64,000 nt of DNA from Bacillus sp. (in: firmicutes) (GTDB lineage Bacteria > Bacillota > Bacilli > Bacillales > Salisediminibacteriaceae): positions 1 to 64,000 of the forward strand of contig PWLM01000217.1 of the NCBI GenBank assembly GCA_003560495.1, written 5' to 3'. Below, piece by piece: positions 10,615 through 20,027 of this stretch. Each line of letters opens with the position of its first letter. Position 1 is the stretch's first letter. The notes beneath the pieces are model-generated. The model did no database searches. It had not been told where the DNA came from and saw nothing but the letters and a program-made list of their open reading frames with translations. A program made the position numbers and the translations under genes.

Positions 10615-12807
10615 TTATTTCCCCTCCGCTTTCGGAAGTTTGTCATCTTCCGGATAATCTATTCTGGAATGGAACGTCCCTTTTAACGTTTCGCAAATAG
10701 AAGTATAGACGATGTGAAGCTCCTTTAATGTAAGATCACATTCGTCAAACTGGCCGTCTTCCAGCCTGTCGTTAATAATTTTTTTAACAAGTTGTTCAAT
10801 TTTCTGCTGAGTGGGTGCCTGCATTGATCTTACCGCGGCCTCCACACTGTCCGCAACACCTACTACGGCACTTTCCTTTGAAGATGCTTTCGGTCCCGGG
10901 TATCTGTAGTCTTTTTCCTCGGGATCCTCCCCTGCTTCACTGGCTTTAAAATAAAAATATTTTAATAGCGTAGTTCCATGATGCTGCTCTGCGATATCGA
11001 TAATTTCCCGGGGCATCCTCTCTTTTTTCAGCATTTCTGCCCCATCGTAAGGGTGGGCGATTATTATTTCTGCACTCTTCTTCGGAGGAGTCCTATCGTG
11101 CGGATTTGCCATTTTCAGCTGATTTTCAATAAAATATTGAGGCCTTTTCGTTTTTCCTATGTCGTGGTAGTAGGCGCCTACCCTGGCGAGAAGGCCGTTG
11201 GCGCCTATAGCTTCACACGCTCCTTCAGCAAGGTTTGCCACCACCACACTATGATGGTATGTCCCAGGCGCTTCCAGTAATATTTTTCTGAGAAGCGGTT
11301 TGTTCGGATTCGATAGTTCGATCAGTCTTGAAGCTGACAGGACCCCAAACCCAGCTTCAAAAAATGGCAGTAGACCAACAGCCAGGATAATGGAAGTATA
11401 GCCCCCTGCCACGGCAAAACCGGCATAGAATCCGGTTTCAGCAAGAGGAATGGGCAGTCCCTTCAGCAGCAGCAGCGCTGAAACAACACTCAGGTTAACT
11501 GTGGCAATCAGTGTTCCGGTTTTCAGCATATAGGAGAGCCGATTTGATTTGTTCAGGAAAAACACCGAAGCTACCCCGCTGAAAAATACATACAGCATGT
11601 AAGAGTAATCCATTACTGCCGTCGTCTGCTGGTTAAAAACAACTCCTGCAGCGACACTGAGAAGAAAACTAAGAAAAAGCGCTGCCCGCTTCTGAAGCAG
11701 CATGCCTGCAAGGAGAGTTCCGGCAGCTGCCGGGACGACATAGACGATGCCTTCTACATCATACACCTGGAGCAGGCTCGTCAGCTTCATAATAACCAGA
11801 GTAACACTGTATATAAGTACAAAAAGCAGCAGGTGGGTATTATTGGATTGTAAACTCGTATTTGCTTGACTTAAATATTGAGACAGCATCACCATAAGCA
11901 GTGTAATAATCAGTGCAAGACCACTGTATGGGATAAGGGCGGAATTTTCCTCCGTCAATCCTGCCAGATTCAGCTGGTTATATATTTCAGAAGTAATAAC
12001 CTGTCCTTCCTCAACAATGAGTTCTCCTTCACGAATCATTACAGGATCCACTTCGTCGGCAGCTGCTTCACGTGCCTCCATGGTAGCTTCTTCGTCAATC
12101 ATATAGTTCGGAGTAATACTGTGGCGTGCCAAATCTGCCATAGCATCCTCCATTGTTCTTCTGACAGAAGCTGATCTTACCCGCGACTCCGCACTGTCAC
12201 GGGCTTCTGTAACTTCGTTCAGCCCGATCTCTTCGGACATCACATCGTATACAGCACTGCCTACCGTTTCCTGCATATTTTGCAGTTCCTCTGAGGAGGC
12301 TTCCAGAAGTGTCTCAAGTGTTTCGTCTTCCAAATTTTCACCAATCTCCGGAGAAAATCTGGAACGAAGTTCATCCACCTGCTCGGTTCTTGACCAGAGC
12401 TCTGCTTCTTCCGAATTATCTGCTCCTTCATCACCAACCGATGCAAGTTCACCTTCCTGTTCACGGATTTCAAGCTGCACAAGCCGTATAGACTGAAAAA
12501 CATCGTTCAGCCGCTCCAGCTGATTATCAGCATACCTTGTTTTTAATGAATAAACAGGATCCACACTTCCGGCGGCTTCCTGCTCTCTTCTTTCTGTTTC
12601 TTCCCTATCCTCTACAGTAACAGGGGAGCGGATATCTTCAGAAGAAACTTCTCCGGTTTCTATATCGAGATTTTCCGGGGCAGTATTAGTGAACAGAAGG
12701 GCAAATGTTATCAGCCCTGCTGTTAAAAATAATATAAATCGGATGTAGGGATGATCCTTTATTCGCTTCCACCAATTCTGCTGATCTATAGACGAGCGGT
12801 CTGCCAA
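10615..12807 (-). CDS. pgpH: PgpH-type c-di-AMP phosphodiesterase (7TM-HD)
   Basis: About 730 aa, homologue of B. subtilis YqfF and Listeria PgpH, which hydrolyse c-di-AMP. Layout is an N-terminal TM segment, a large extracytoplasmic 7TMR-HDED domain (about 60-280), seven TM helices, and a cytoplasmic HD domain with YYHDIGK and related His residues. The start is taken as TTG at 12805-12807 (MADRSSIDQQ) behind GGAGGG. The track's upstream ATG has no ribosome site. c-di-AMP turnover controls K+ and osmolyte uptake, relevant for a salt-adapted cell. Confidence 0.93.
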   Translation of the reverse strand: MADRSSIDQQNWWKRIKDHPYIRFILFLTAGLITFALLFTNTAPENLDIETGEVSSEDIRSPVTVEDREETERREQEAAGSVDPVYSLKTRYADNQLERLNDVFQSIRLVQLEIREQEGELASVGDEGADNSEEAELWSRTEQVDELRSRFSPEIGENLEDETLETLLEASSEELQNMQETVGSAVYDVMSEEIGLNEVTEARDSAESRVRSASVRRTMEDAMADLARHSITPNYMIDEEATMEAREAAADEVDPVMIREGELIVEEGQVITSEIYNQLNLAGLTEENSALIPYSGLALIITLLMVMLSQYLSQANTSLQSNNTHLLLFVLIYSVTLVIMKLTSLLQVYDVEGIVYVVPAAAGTLLAGMLLQKRAALFLSFLLSVAAGVVFNQQTTAVMDYSYMLYVFFSGVASVFFLNKSNRLSYMLKTGTLIATVNLSVVSALLLLKGLPIPLAETGFYAGFAVAGGYTSIILAVGLLPFFEAGFGVLSASRLIELSNPNKPLLRKILLEAPGTYHHSVVVANLAEGACEAIGANGLLARVGAYYHDIGKTKRPQYFIENQLKMANPHDRTPPKKSAEIIIAHPYDGAEMLKKERMPREIIDIAEQHHGTTLLKYFYFKASEAGEDPEEKDYRYPGPKASSKESAVVGVADSVEAAVRSMQAPTQQKIEQLVKKIINDRLEDGQFDECDLTLKELHIVYTSICETLKGTFHSRIDYPEDDKLPKAEGK

Positions 12808-12872
12808 GCAGTTCCCTCCTTTCCATACCTTAAGGTAATGGAAAGCGTGCATGAGGTACACTCATCCACGCT

Positions 12873-13853
12873 TCAGATTTTATCCCGCTTTTTCACTTCT
12901 TCATTGTCATATGCATCAATAATTTTCTGTACTAGAGAATGACGGACAACATCTGTTGACTGAAGATAAATAACAGAAATTCCATCAACTTTTTTCAAGG
13001 TCTGTAAAGCTGTTTTCAGGCCGGATTTTTTGCCGGCTGGAAGATCCACCTGCGTTAAATCACCGGTTATAACCATTTTGGAATCGAATCCGAGCCGGGT
13101 TAAAAACATCTTTATCTGCTCAGGAGTGGTGTTCTGTGCTTCATCCAGAATAACGAAAGCATCATCAAGCGTTCTTCCTCTCATATAGGCGAGCGGAGCA
13201 ATCTCTATCGTTCCCCGCTCAATCAGCCTTGCTGTATGCTCAGTCCCAAAGACATCGTGGAGCGCGTCGTAGAGAGGTCTGAGATAAGGATCAACCTTTT
13301 CTTTCAAGTCCCCGGGAAGAAAGCCGAGGCTTTCCCCCGCTTCTACAGCCGGCCGGGTAAGTACAATTCTCTGAACGTGCCCTTCTTTGAGCGCGTGCAC
13401 TGCAAGTACTACAGCGAGATAAGTCTTCCCTGTGCCGGCCGGACCGATTCCAAATACTACATCATTTTTACGAATGGAGGACACGTAGTGCCTCTGCCCT
13501 AACGTTTTAGCGAGTATCGGCTTTCCTTTTGCTGTAACTGTAATTTTATCATCGTACAGTTCGTTCATTTCACCGAGCATGTTTTCTTTAGCCAGCTGGG
13601 CCGCATATATTACGTCGCGCTCATGAATTCTTATTCCTTTGCGGATAAGCTGAAGCAGTGTAACCATTATATCTTCTATCTGATTTGCCTTTTCTTCTTC
13701 CGCCTGGACAATTATGTCCTGTCCCCGTGTTACAAGGGATATATTGTATGCTTCTTCCAGCCGGGAAAGATGTCTGTCGTTCGGGCCGAAAAGGGCCTGA
13801 ACTTCGTTTGCACTATCCGCTGGAATAGCTATCGTACGGTTCAATTCTGTCAA
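12873..13853 (-). CDS. phoH: PhoH-family ATPase
   Basis: About 326-aa PhoH-like P-loop ATPase, usually next to ybeY and thought to act in RNA metabolism. It has Walker A GPAGTGKT, Walker B VILDEAQN and an N-terminal KH-like region. The start is taken as TTG at 13851-13853 (MTELNRTIAIP), with AAGGAG upstream. The 26 upstream codons in the ORF track look like leader sequence. It is preceded by a terminator and a promoter-like region rather than by yqfC-yqfD. Confidence 0.9.
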   Translation of the reverse strand: MTELNRTIAIPADSANEVQALFGPNDRHLSRLEEAYNISLVTRGQDIIVQAEEEKANQIEDIMVTLLQLIRKGIRIHERDVIYAAQLAKENMLGEMNELYDDKITVTAKGKPILAKTLGQRHYVSSIRKNDVVFGIGPAGTGKTYLAVVLAVHALKEGHVQRIVLTRPAVEAGESLGFLPGDLKEKVDPYLRPLYDALHDVFGTEHTARLIERGTIEIAPLAYMRGRTLDDAFVILDEAQNTTPEQIKMFLTRLGFDSKMVITGDLTQVDLPAGKKSGLKTALQTLKKVDGISVIYLQSTDVVRHSLVQKIIDAYDNEEVKKRDKI

Positions 13854-13942
13854 TAGCCTCAGTCTCCTTAACTTTAAGAGATGTTTTCTGTAAACTACCT
13901 TTACTTTACCATTCCCACTAACGAGGTGCAAAACGTTTTATA

Positions 13943-13948
13943 ATTATA
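13943..13948 (-). promoter_or_regulatory. Putative -10 box for the phoH operon
   Basis: The minus strand has a perfect TATAAT about 90 nt before the phoH start, just after the upstream operon's terminator. I see no convincing -35 hexamer at 16-18 nt, so this is a weak call. The position is right for the phoH-pgpH-ybeY-dgkA-cdd-era-recO transcript. Confidence 0.3.
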
Positions 13949-14048
13949 TGTATTCCCGGAAGTTTATAAAAAGTAACGGTTCTTCTTTTTAATCCAGAAC
14001 AGTGGCCGCCGCTTTGAATCTCATCTGTCATTTCCTGCTTCAACTCAG

Positions 14049-14080
14049 AAAAAAGCGCCGGGACTTTAAAGTCACGACGC
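14049..14080 (-). terminator. Intrinsic terminator after yqfB
   Basis: The minus strand reads GCGTCG-T-GACTTTAAAGTC-C-CGGCGC followed by TTTTTT, a stem of about 12 bp with one mismatch. It ends the yqeZ-floA-yqfB transcript about 40 nt after the yqfB stop. Confidence 0.85.
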
Positions 14081-14120
14081 CTTTCCATCTTTTCAGATAA
14101 TCCTTTTTTATCCAAAAATA

Positions 14121-14639
14121 TTAACGGTGCTTTTTCTGCCTTGAACGCGGCTTTCCCAGCACTTCAGACCATACTACACCTTTAATGACATCCTGCTTCG
14201 AGATGTTTTTAAAGTCCAGATCTATTTTCTGGTTCGCCTGGCTGGTAATATCTCCTTTCACTATAGGGGAGTTTTCTATTTTCCCGGCAGACTCTTCTGC
14301 CAGGCGCTGCTTTTTCTTCGCTTTTTCATAATGCTCCTGAATAGCAGTCATAGATTTTGAAGACTCAGCCTCGGCAGGTGCATGTCTCTGCGGCTCCTGC
14401 TTTTTCGGTTCCTGTTTTGTCTCTTCCCGTTCGAAAAAGATATCTTTCCAGTCTACGTCAGGACGGCCTTCCCCGGGAGGACGCTGCGTTCTTCCTTGCT
14501 CCTGCTGCTGAGGTCGGGGGCGCTCCCTTGTTTCTTCCTGCTTCGAAGAGTTCCGGGACTGTATAAAACTGAAAATAGCAGCAAGAATAAGAAATAAAAG
14601 GAGCGGCGATTCCAACAAAAGGTTAATAAAACCTGTCAT
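14121..14639 (-). CDS. yqfB: YqfB-like membrane-anchored protein of unknown function
   Basis: 172 aa. One N-terminal hydrophobic helix (LLLESPLLLFLILAAIFSFI) is followed by a long, charged, Gln/Arg/Glu-rich and probably disordered cytoplasmic segment. A more ordered C-terminal stretch (IVKGDITSQANQKIDLDFKNI) ends the protein. The assignment rests mainly on position directly downstream of floA, where B. subtilis has yqfB. No catalytic motif is visible. A role with FloA membrane domains is only an inference from linkage. Confidence 0.6.
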   Translation of the reverse strand: MTGFINLLLESPLLLFLILAAIFSFIQSRNSSKQEETRERPRPQQQEQGRTQRPPGEGRPDVDWKDIFFEREETKQEPKKQEPQRHAPAEAESSKSMTAIQEHYEKAKKKQRLAEESAGKIENSPIVKGDITSQANQKIDLDFKNISKQDVIKGVVWSEVLGKPRSRQKKHR

Positions 14640-14700
14640 ACTGATCGCTCCTCTCTACTCATCATAGCTTGGAAGTGCGGGACTGCTGGGAATCGTCATC

Positions 14701-15672
14701 CTATCCATCACCAGTCGCTTTACCGATAGAATCACGCATATCAGTGTCCGCTTTAATATTGTTGTAGTTCATATAGTCCATTACTCCAAGATTACCTTGT
14801 CGTAATGCTTCTGACATAGCCATAGGAACTTCAGCTTCAGCTTCCACAACTTTCGCACGCATTTCTTCAACGCGGGCTTTCATTTCCTGCTCCTGGGCTA
14901 CTGCCATCGCACGGCGTTCTTCAGCTTTTGCCTGGGCAATCTTCTTATCTGCCTCAGCCTGGTCAGTCTGAAGACCTGCTCCAATGTTTTTACCGATATC
15001 AATATCAGCAATATCGATGGATAAAATTTCAAATGCTGTTCCGGCATCCAAACCTTTTTTAAGTACAGTCTGGGAAATCATATCCGGATTTTCAAGGACT
15101 GCTGCGTGGCTGTTCGCAGAACCAATTGTCGATACAATACCTTCACCTACACGAGCAATAACCGTATCTTCACCTGCACCACCGACAAGGCGGTCAATGT
15201 TGGCACGGACTGTAATACGTGCTTTAGCTTTTACTTCAATTCCGTCCATTGCTACACCGGCAATAAACGGCGTTTCGATTACTTTCGGGTTAACACTCAT
15301 CTGTACTGCTTCCAGTACGTCCCGGCCGGCAAGGTCAATTGCTGCACATCGTTCGAATGTGAGCTCAATATTTGCACGCTGGGCGGCGATAAGCGCATTA
15401 ACTACGCGGTCCACGTTACCCCCGGCGAGATAGTGACCTTCCAGCTTATTTGTGCTGATGTCCAGGCCTGCTTTAACCGCCTTAATGAGCGGATTGACTA
15501 CACGATGTGGGATTACCCGGCGCAGCCGCATACCAACCAGCTGAAAAATTCCTACCTTTACGCCGGCTGCCCATGCAGAGATCCATAGTGCGACCGGTAC
15601 GAACGTAAATAATACGACGACCCCGATCACGATAATCCCCAGGATGATATACACCCCAATTTCATCTGGCAT
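14701..15672 (-). CDS. floA: Flotillin-like protein FloA
   Basis: 323-aa bacterial flotillin that organises functional membrane microdomains. An N-terminal membrane-inserting hydrophobic segment is followed by an SPFH/band-7-like domain and an Ala/Glu-rich coiled coil ([19 protein letters not shown]). The start codon overlaps the end of yqeZ, the NfeD-type protease that always partners this family. Length matches B. subtilis YqfA (331 aa). Confidence 0.95.
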   Translation of the reverse strand: MPDEIGVYIILGIIVIGVVVLFTFVPVALWISAWAAGVKVGIFQLVGMRLRRVIPHRVVNPLIKAVKAGLDISTNKLEGHYLAGGNVDRVVNALIAAQRANIELTFERCAAIDLAGRDVLEAVQMSVNPKVIETPFIAGVAMDGIEVKAKARITVRANIDRLVGGAGEDTVIARVGEGIVSTIGSANSHAAVLENPDMISQTVLKKGLDAGTAFEILSIDIADIDIGKNIGAGLQTDQAEADKKIAQAKAEERRAMAVAQEQEMKARVEEMRAKVVEAEAEVPMAMSEALRQGNLGVMDYMNYNNIKADTDMRDSIGKATGDG

Positions 15673-17030
15673 TATTCATCTTCCTCCTTCTTTTTTGAAG
15701 TTTCATTTTCCGCTATTTCGCGGACAACAATTCTTGAGCCCGAAACGGAAATGACCTTTATTTTCCTACCTTGTTCAATATATCCTCCCTCAGACACTAC
15801 GTCAAGACGTTCCTCATTAATCAGAGCAGTTCCTGACGGACGAAGGGTAGTAAGAGCTTCTCCTGTACCCCCCTGAAGCTCACTGCGTGTTTCAGTGGAA
15901 ACATAGCCGAGTTCAGAAGATGTAGCATCTGTAAGGATAACCCGTTTCATAGGACCGGCACGGTCTGCGTACTTTATAAGCAGAGCCATTCCGGCAATGG
16001 TAACGAGCATGGCAATTACAAAGGATATAAGAATATTCACCGTTGAAAAAGAGCTGAGTACAAGACTTGCCAGCACCGCGCCGAGCCCAAGTATACCAAA
16101 GATACCGAAACTCGGCGAAAAAACTTCCAAAACGAGCAGTCCGGCTCCTACGATAAATAGAATAAGTGACTCGAGACCAGCAAAACCAGCTACGGTATGG
16201 CCGAAAAAGAATAAAAACAGAGCCGATGCCCCCATAATTCCCGGAATTCCAAACCCTGGTGAGTAAAGCTCCAGGATAAGTCCTAGTCCTCCAATAGACA
16301 GAAGAATCGGAATTACTACCGGATGAGTTACGAGACGGGCGATATTTTCTGCCAGGCTGAGTTCGAATTCTTCCTGGGAAGCTTCCTCAAGTCCTAAATA
16401 CTCCATTAATTCTTCCCGGTCGTCAACTACCGCTTCTGCATACCCTACCGAAAGTGCTTCTGAAGCAGTCAGTGTAAGAAGTTCTCCTTCTCCAACATCG
16501 AGATCTTCCAGCTCAATGGAGGGATCTGCCATTGCGAGAGCATACCGGGGATCCCGGTCATTTATTTCGGCCGCTGACCGCATGTTGCCGAGCCACGCCG
16601 ACTGTGCTTTATCGTCTGCCGCCTGTCCTGTCCCATCGATTACCTGAGCGGACCCCATTTCGGTACCCGGCTGCATGACGATTTCGTTCGCATTAAGCGA
16701 TATATAGGCACCGGCAGACATAGCTTCCCTTACAATGAAAGCTGTAGTGGGAATTTCCGTTTCCCGGACTATCTTAGCTATTTCTCCGGCTGCATCAACC
16801 CGGCCGCCGGGGGTGTTCATTTCAAATACAATGTGATCGACGTTTTCTTCTTCAGCAGTTTCCACTGCCCTTTTCATAAAAGCTTCCAGTCCACGTTCCA
16901 CAGTTTCCTCTACGGGAACAAAGAAGACAGTCTGCCCCTCTCCATCTTCCGCTTGGGATGGTGAAACCCAGATAAGAACAAATGCGACTGCCAGCAGCGC
17001 TGAATACAGGGCAATCCGAGTCAGTTTCAC
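15672..17030 (-). CDS. yqeZ: NfeD-like membrane serine protease YqeZ
   Basis: 452 aa. A cleavable-looking signal peptide ends near PSQAED. A ClpP/SppA-like protease domain follows ([14 protein letters not shown]; catalytic Ser in [12 protein letters not shown]). Then come four TM helices and a C-terminal NfeD OB fold. It is co-translated with floA (1-nt overlap). The family is linked to flotillin function and membrane stress. The catalytic Lys was not assigned. Confidence 0.93.
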   Translation of the reverse strand: MKLTRIALYSALLAVAFVLIWVSPSQAEDGEGQTVFFVPVEETVERGLEAFMKRAVETAEEENVDHIVFEMNTPGGRVDAAGEIAKIVRETEIPTTAFIVREAMSAGAYISLNANEIVMQPGTEMGSAQVIDGTGQAADDKAQSAWLGNMRSAAEINDRDPRYALAMADPSIELEDLDVGEGELLTLTASEALSVGYAEAVVDDREELMEYLGLEEASQEEFELSLAENIARLVTHPVVIPILLSIGGLGLILELYSPGFGIPGIMGASALFLFFFGHTVAGFAGLESLILFIVGAGLLVLEVFSPSFGIFGILGLGAVLASLVLSSFSTVNILISFVIAMLVTIAGMALLIKYADRAGPMKRVILTDATSSELGYVSTETRSELQGGTGEALTTLRPSGTALINEERLDVVSEGGYIEQGRKIKVISVSGSRIVVREIAENETSKKKEEDE

Positions 17031-17323
17031 TTTTCCGGCCTCCTCTCCTGTACCTATAGTTACAGTATAGCTTACGTTCGAAACCGGGGAAAGTTTCAGA
17101 GTTTATGTATACGAACCATTTTTTTCATGCTCTTTTCCTTTATTAGTAACGGTGCATTTTTTGAGCTGAAGAGTGTATACAGTAAACGTATCAGAATGAA
17201 AGCCGGTGCAGGTCACTATACTGAGATTCAAAAAGCCTGTCATACAAATTGACAGGCCTTCAGCCGGAAGCCGCCCTTATTATCCGGGGCGGCTTTTCAT
17301 CCACAGGGAAATTCAATTTACTA
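17031..17323. other. Intergenic stretch upstream of yqeZ
   Basis: 293 nt without a gene. It should hold the yqeZ promoter, but no good hexamer pair was recognised. A second hairpin, GCCGCCC/GGGCGGC at about 17270-17293, has a U run only on the plus strand (CTTTTC). It follows the stronger minus-strand terminator at 17230-17257. Confidence 0.5.
17230..17257 (-). terminator. Intrinsic terminator after the 106-aa gene
   Basis: The minus strand reads GCCTGTCA-ATTTGTA-TGACAGGC-TTTTT, a perfect 8-bp stem with a U tract. It lies about 70 nt after the stop of the 17324 gene. Confidence 0.85.
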
Positions 17324-17644
17324 TCAGGATTCGTAATACAGCTCTTCCAGCTGTTTTTTTGTTTTCGTGGAACCATACCTGTAGATTAAATGAAACAAGT
17401 CGTTTTCATCTTCTCCCAGTTCCATTTTTTCTTTCTCATCTTTTGTTTCATCAAATGGAGAACCGAATACCTGTTCAGGCATCACATCTCCACTCCGTAC
17501 TTCTGCCAGTTTGTCTTCCAGATTTCCTTTTTCTGCACTATCAATTTCTACCTCATAGTGGATGAGCTGGGTATCTGGGAGAATTGGAGATAATTCCACG
17601 TATGATCCACTTCTCCAGATTACAAAATGAGTTTCTTTAGTCAT
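17324..17644 (-). CDS. Conserved-context hypothetical protein, 106 aa
   Basis: I do not recognise this protein. It has a good start (MTKETHFVIW behind AAAGGAGG), its own downstream terminator, and an acidic composition (GEDENDLFHLIYRYG) like the neighbours, so it is likely real. No signal peptide, TM segment or metal motif is visible. Alternating hydrophobic and charged residues suggest a small soluble alpha/beta protein. It is inserted between yqeY and yqeZ, where B. subtilis has no such gene. Confidence 0.7.
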   Translation of the reverse strand: MTKETHFVIWRSGSYVELSPILPDTQLIHYEVEIDSAEKGNLEDKLAEVRSGDVMPEQVFGSPFDETKDEKEKMELGEDENDLFHLIYRYGSTKTKKQLEELYYES

Positions 17645-17950
17645 TTATATTCCTCCTTTAGCTTATTTTTCTATACCCTAATGTGAAATTCATTATTCAT
17701 CCGTATGCAAATTTCAGGCAGGAAATTACCGGAAACCGAGTCTGACCGGAAAACCGGCTTGAGAATTTAAATATTCCTTTATAACACTGTATAAAAAAGC
17801 TGTTTTGAACGTAAGTATTGTTTCATAAGAACATCTGCGGCTCTTCTGTACTAAAGGCAGTAAAGTTTCGCCCTATTAACAGCAGCGAACATCAATAGAA
17901 CGAAAAACAAAAAAAGCACAGGAACGTATCCCGTGCTTTCATTCGTTAAC
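17645..17950. other. Intergenic stretch between yqeY and the 106-aa gene
   Basis: 306 nt. It contains the yqeY terminator near its right end and presumably the promoter of the 17324 gene. An AT-rich patch around 17765-17800 could hold a -10 (TTATAA on the minus strand), but no matching -35 was found. No small ORF with a ribosome site was seen. Confidence 0.5.
17909..17939 (-). terminator. Intrinsic terminator after yqeY
   Basis: The minus strand reads AAAGCACGGGATACGTTCCTGTGCTTTTTTT, a GC stem followed by a long U tract, 11 nt after the yqeY stop. It ends the rpsU-yqeY transcript. Confidence 0.88.
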
Positions 17951-18400
17951 TTATTTTAAAGACTGTTGAACGAGAGTCCTGACTGCTGTACCATCCGCTC
18001 TGCCTTTTACTTTCGGCATCACGGCTCCCATCACCCGGCCCATATCGGCCTTTGAGGAAGCACCGGTTTCTGCAATCGTCTCGTCGACAACCGCCTGCAG
18101 TTCCTTGTCGGACAACTGTTCAGGCATATAGTCTGCCAGTACAGAGATTTCCTGCTGTATTTTATCCACAAGATCTTCTCTTCCGGCTTTTTCGAACTCC
18201 TGGAGGGATTCGCGGCGCTGCTTCATTTCCCGATTCAACACAGTAAGCACTTCTTCATCAGATAGCTCGTGACCAGCGTTGATCGCTTCATTCTGAACAG
18301 AGCTTTTCACAGAACGGATAACGGTCAGGCGCTGCTTATCTTTCGCGCGCATGGCCTCTTTCATGTCCTGATTAAGCTTATCAAGAATCGATAAAGACAC
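17951..18400 (-). CDS. yqeY: YqeY / GatB-like domain protein
   Basis: 149-aa GatB/YqeY-family protein. It resembles the tRNA-binding tail of the amidotransferase subunit GatB, so it is thought to bind tRNA, but its role is unproven. The family start MSLSILDKLNQDMKEAMRAKDK and the C-terminal Gly-rich motif (DMGRVMGAVMPKVKGRADG) are clear. It lies 13 nt after rpsU, the nearly universal rpsU-yqeY pairing. Confidence 0.93.
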   Translation of the reverse strand: MSLSILDKLNQDMKEAMRAKDKQRLTVIRSVKSSVQNEAINAGHELSDEEVLTVLNREMKQRRESLQEFEKAGREDLVDKIQQEISVLADYMPEQLSDKELQAVVDETIAETGASSKADMGRVMGAVMPKVKGRADGTAVRTLVQQSLK

Positions 18401-18413
18401 GGCAACCCTCTCC

Positions 18414-18587
18414 TTAGAACTTACGCTTGCGAGCTGCTTCAGACTTTTTCTTGCGGCGAATACTAGGCTTTTCGTAGTGCTTGCGCTTTTTTACCTCCGC
18501 TAAAGTCCCTTCTTTAGACATCGTTTTCTTAAAACGACGAAGAGCAGTATCGAGATTTTCATTTTTGCGAACTCGTGTTTCTGCCAT
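18414..18587 (-). CDS. rpsU: Ribosomal protein bS21
   Basis: 57-aa basic small-subunit protein with the typical [20 protein letters not shown] start and a Lys/Arg-rich tail ([15 protein letters not shown]). The ORF track adds 13 unsupported N-terminal codons. The real ATG is at 18585-18587, with a GGAGGGAGGGAT ribosome site upstream. A strong promoter lies 58 nt upstream of the start. Confidence 0.97.
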   Translation of the reverse strand: MAETRVRKNENLDTALRRFKKTMSKEGTLAEVKKRKHYEKPSIRRKKKSEAARKRKF

Positions 18588-18644
18588 TCTGTATCCCTCC
18601 CTCCGGACAACCAGTAACACATACATTACTGCATGTATAGATAG

Positions 18645-18673
18645 ATTATATAAGATTTACTCCTTCAGGTCAA
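18645..18673 (-). promoter_or_regulatory. Sigma-A promoter for rpsU-yqeY
   Basis: The minus strand shows TTGACC, a 17-nt spacer, and TATAAT, located between the mtaB stop and the rpsU start. The -10 is perfect and the -35 has one mismatch. Confidence 0.85.
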
Positions 18674-18683
18674 TATTGGATTT

Positions 18684-20021
18684 TTATGACAGTACTGAAA
18701 AGGCAGTTTCGTTTTCTGATTTCACAAAAATTCCTTCATTGAATGGATAGCCTGCCTTTGTTATCTTCACTTTTACAATTTCCCCGATAAACTGTTCCGG
18801 CAGATCCACTTTTACCTTCATATAGTTATCCGTATAACCTGTTAACAGACTTCTGTTTTCTTTGTCAGCTTCTTCCGGAATCATTTCCAGTACTTCTCCT
18901 TCAAATAGCGAGGCGTATTCTTTCGCCTGCTGATTCGACAATTCGATCAGGCTGCGCACTCTTGCGTGTTTACGATCGTCATCTACCTGATCGGTCATCC
19001 GTGCAGCCGGTGTACCTGTACGCTTCGAATAAGGGAAGACGTGAAGCTCTGAGAATCCGATATCTCTTACCGCATCGTATGTCTCCTGGAATTCTTCGTC
19101 CGTTTCACCTGGAAATCCAACGATAACATCGGAAGTTACTGCAAGGCCCGGGAGAGCTTCCTTCAGGCGGTCTACGCGCTCTTTATAAAATTCCATCGTG
19201 TATTTCCTGCGCATACGTTTTAACACTGTATCAGACCCCGACTGCATCGGTACATGAAGGTGTCTGACAATTTTATCCGAAGCATCAATCGCCTGAATTA
19301 CCTCATCTGTAATCTGGCTTCCTTCGATGGAAGAAATTCTGATTCGCTTAAGCCCTTCCACGTTTTCAAGTTCTTTAAGAAGCCGGGCGAGATTATAATC
19401 TTTCATATCTTCTCCGTATCCACCTGTATGGATACCTGTTAGAACAATTTCTTTGTAGCCTGCTTCCACGAGCTGCCGGGCCTGTTTCAATACTTCTTCC
19501 GGATCCCGTGAACGCAGCAGGCCTCTTGCCCATGGAATAATGCAGAATGTGCAGAAATTATTGCATCCCTCCTGTATTTTAAGGGAGGCACGGGTCCTGT
19601 CGGTAAAAGAAGGCACATCAAGCTCTTCATACACTCTCGTCTTCATGATATTGCCTACTCCGTTGATCGGTTCTCTCTCCTGCTGGAACTGCTCAATGTA
19701 GGGAAGCATTTTATGCCTGTCCTGAGTACCGACTACTATATCCACGCCGGGTACAGCCATTACTTCCGCTGGAGAAGTCTGGGCATAGCATCCTGTGACA
19801 CATATTACCGCCTCCGGATTTCTCCGAACAGCCCTCCGGATAACCTGCCGGCTCTTTTTGTCGCCTGTATTCGTCACTGTACACGTGTTGATGACATATA
19901 CATCCGCCGTCTGATCAAATTCTACTTTTTCGTAATTTTCTTTTTGAAACAGCTGCCATATCGCCTCTGTTTCATAATGGTTTACTTTGCACCCTAACGT
20001 ATGGAATGCTACTTTACGCAT
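18684..20021 (-). CDS. mtaB: tRNA threonylcarbamoyladenosine methylthiotransferase MtaB
   Basis: 445-aa radical SAM enzyme that converts t6A37 to ms2t6A37 in tRNA. It has an N-terminal UPF0004 domain with Cys residues (FHTLGCKVN, NTCTVT, VTGCYAQ) binding one Fe-S cluster. The radical-SAM CNNFCTFCIIPWARG motif (CxxxCxxC) and a C-terminal TRAM domain follow. It lies 6 nt downstream of rsmE in the dnaK-downstream gene string. Confidence 0.95.
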   Translation of the reverse strand: MRKVAFHTLGCKVNHYETEAIWQLFQKENYEKVEFDQTADVYVINTCTVTNTGDKKSRQVIRRAVRRNPEAVICVTGCYAQTSPAEVMAVPGVDIVVGTQDRHKMLPYIEQFQQEREPINGVGNIMKTRVYEELDVPSFTDRTRASLKIQEGCNNFCTFCIIPWARGLLRSRDPEEVLKQARQLVEAGYKEIVLTGIHTGGYGEDMKDYNLARLLKELENVEGLKRIRISSIEGSQITDEVIQAIDASDKIVRHLHVPMQSGSDTVLKRMRRKYTMEFYKERVDRLKEALPGLAVTSDVIVGFPGETDEEFQETYDAVRDIGFSELHVFPYSKRTGTPAARMTDQVDDDRKHARVRSLIELSNQQAKEYASLFEGEVLEMIPEEADKENRSLLTGYTDNYMKVKVDLPEQFIGEIVKVKITKAGYPFNEGIFVKSENETAFSVLS

Positions 20022-20027
20022 ACCTTT

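Noticed and set aside
13918-14115. 65-aa minus-strand ORF after yqfB
   Set aside because: It begins with TTG without a ribosome site and runs straight through the strong intrinsic terminator at 14049-14080. No resemblance to YqfC was seen.
17268-17293. Second hairpin as a minus-strand terminator
   Set aside because: GCCGCCC/GGGCGGC has a U run only on the plus strand, where no gene lies upstream. It may be incidental.
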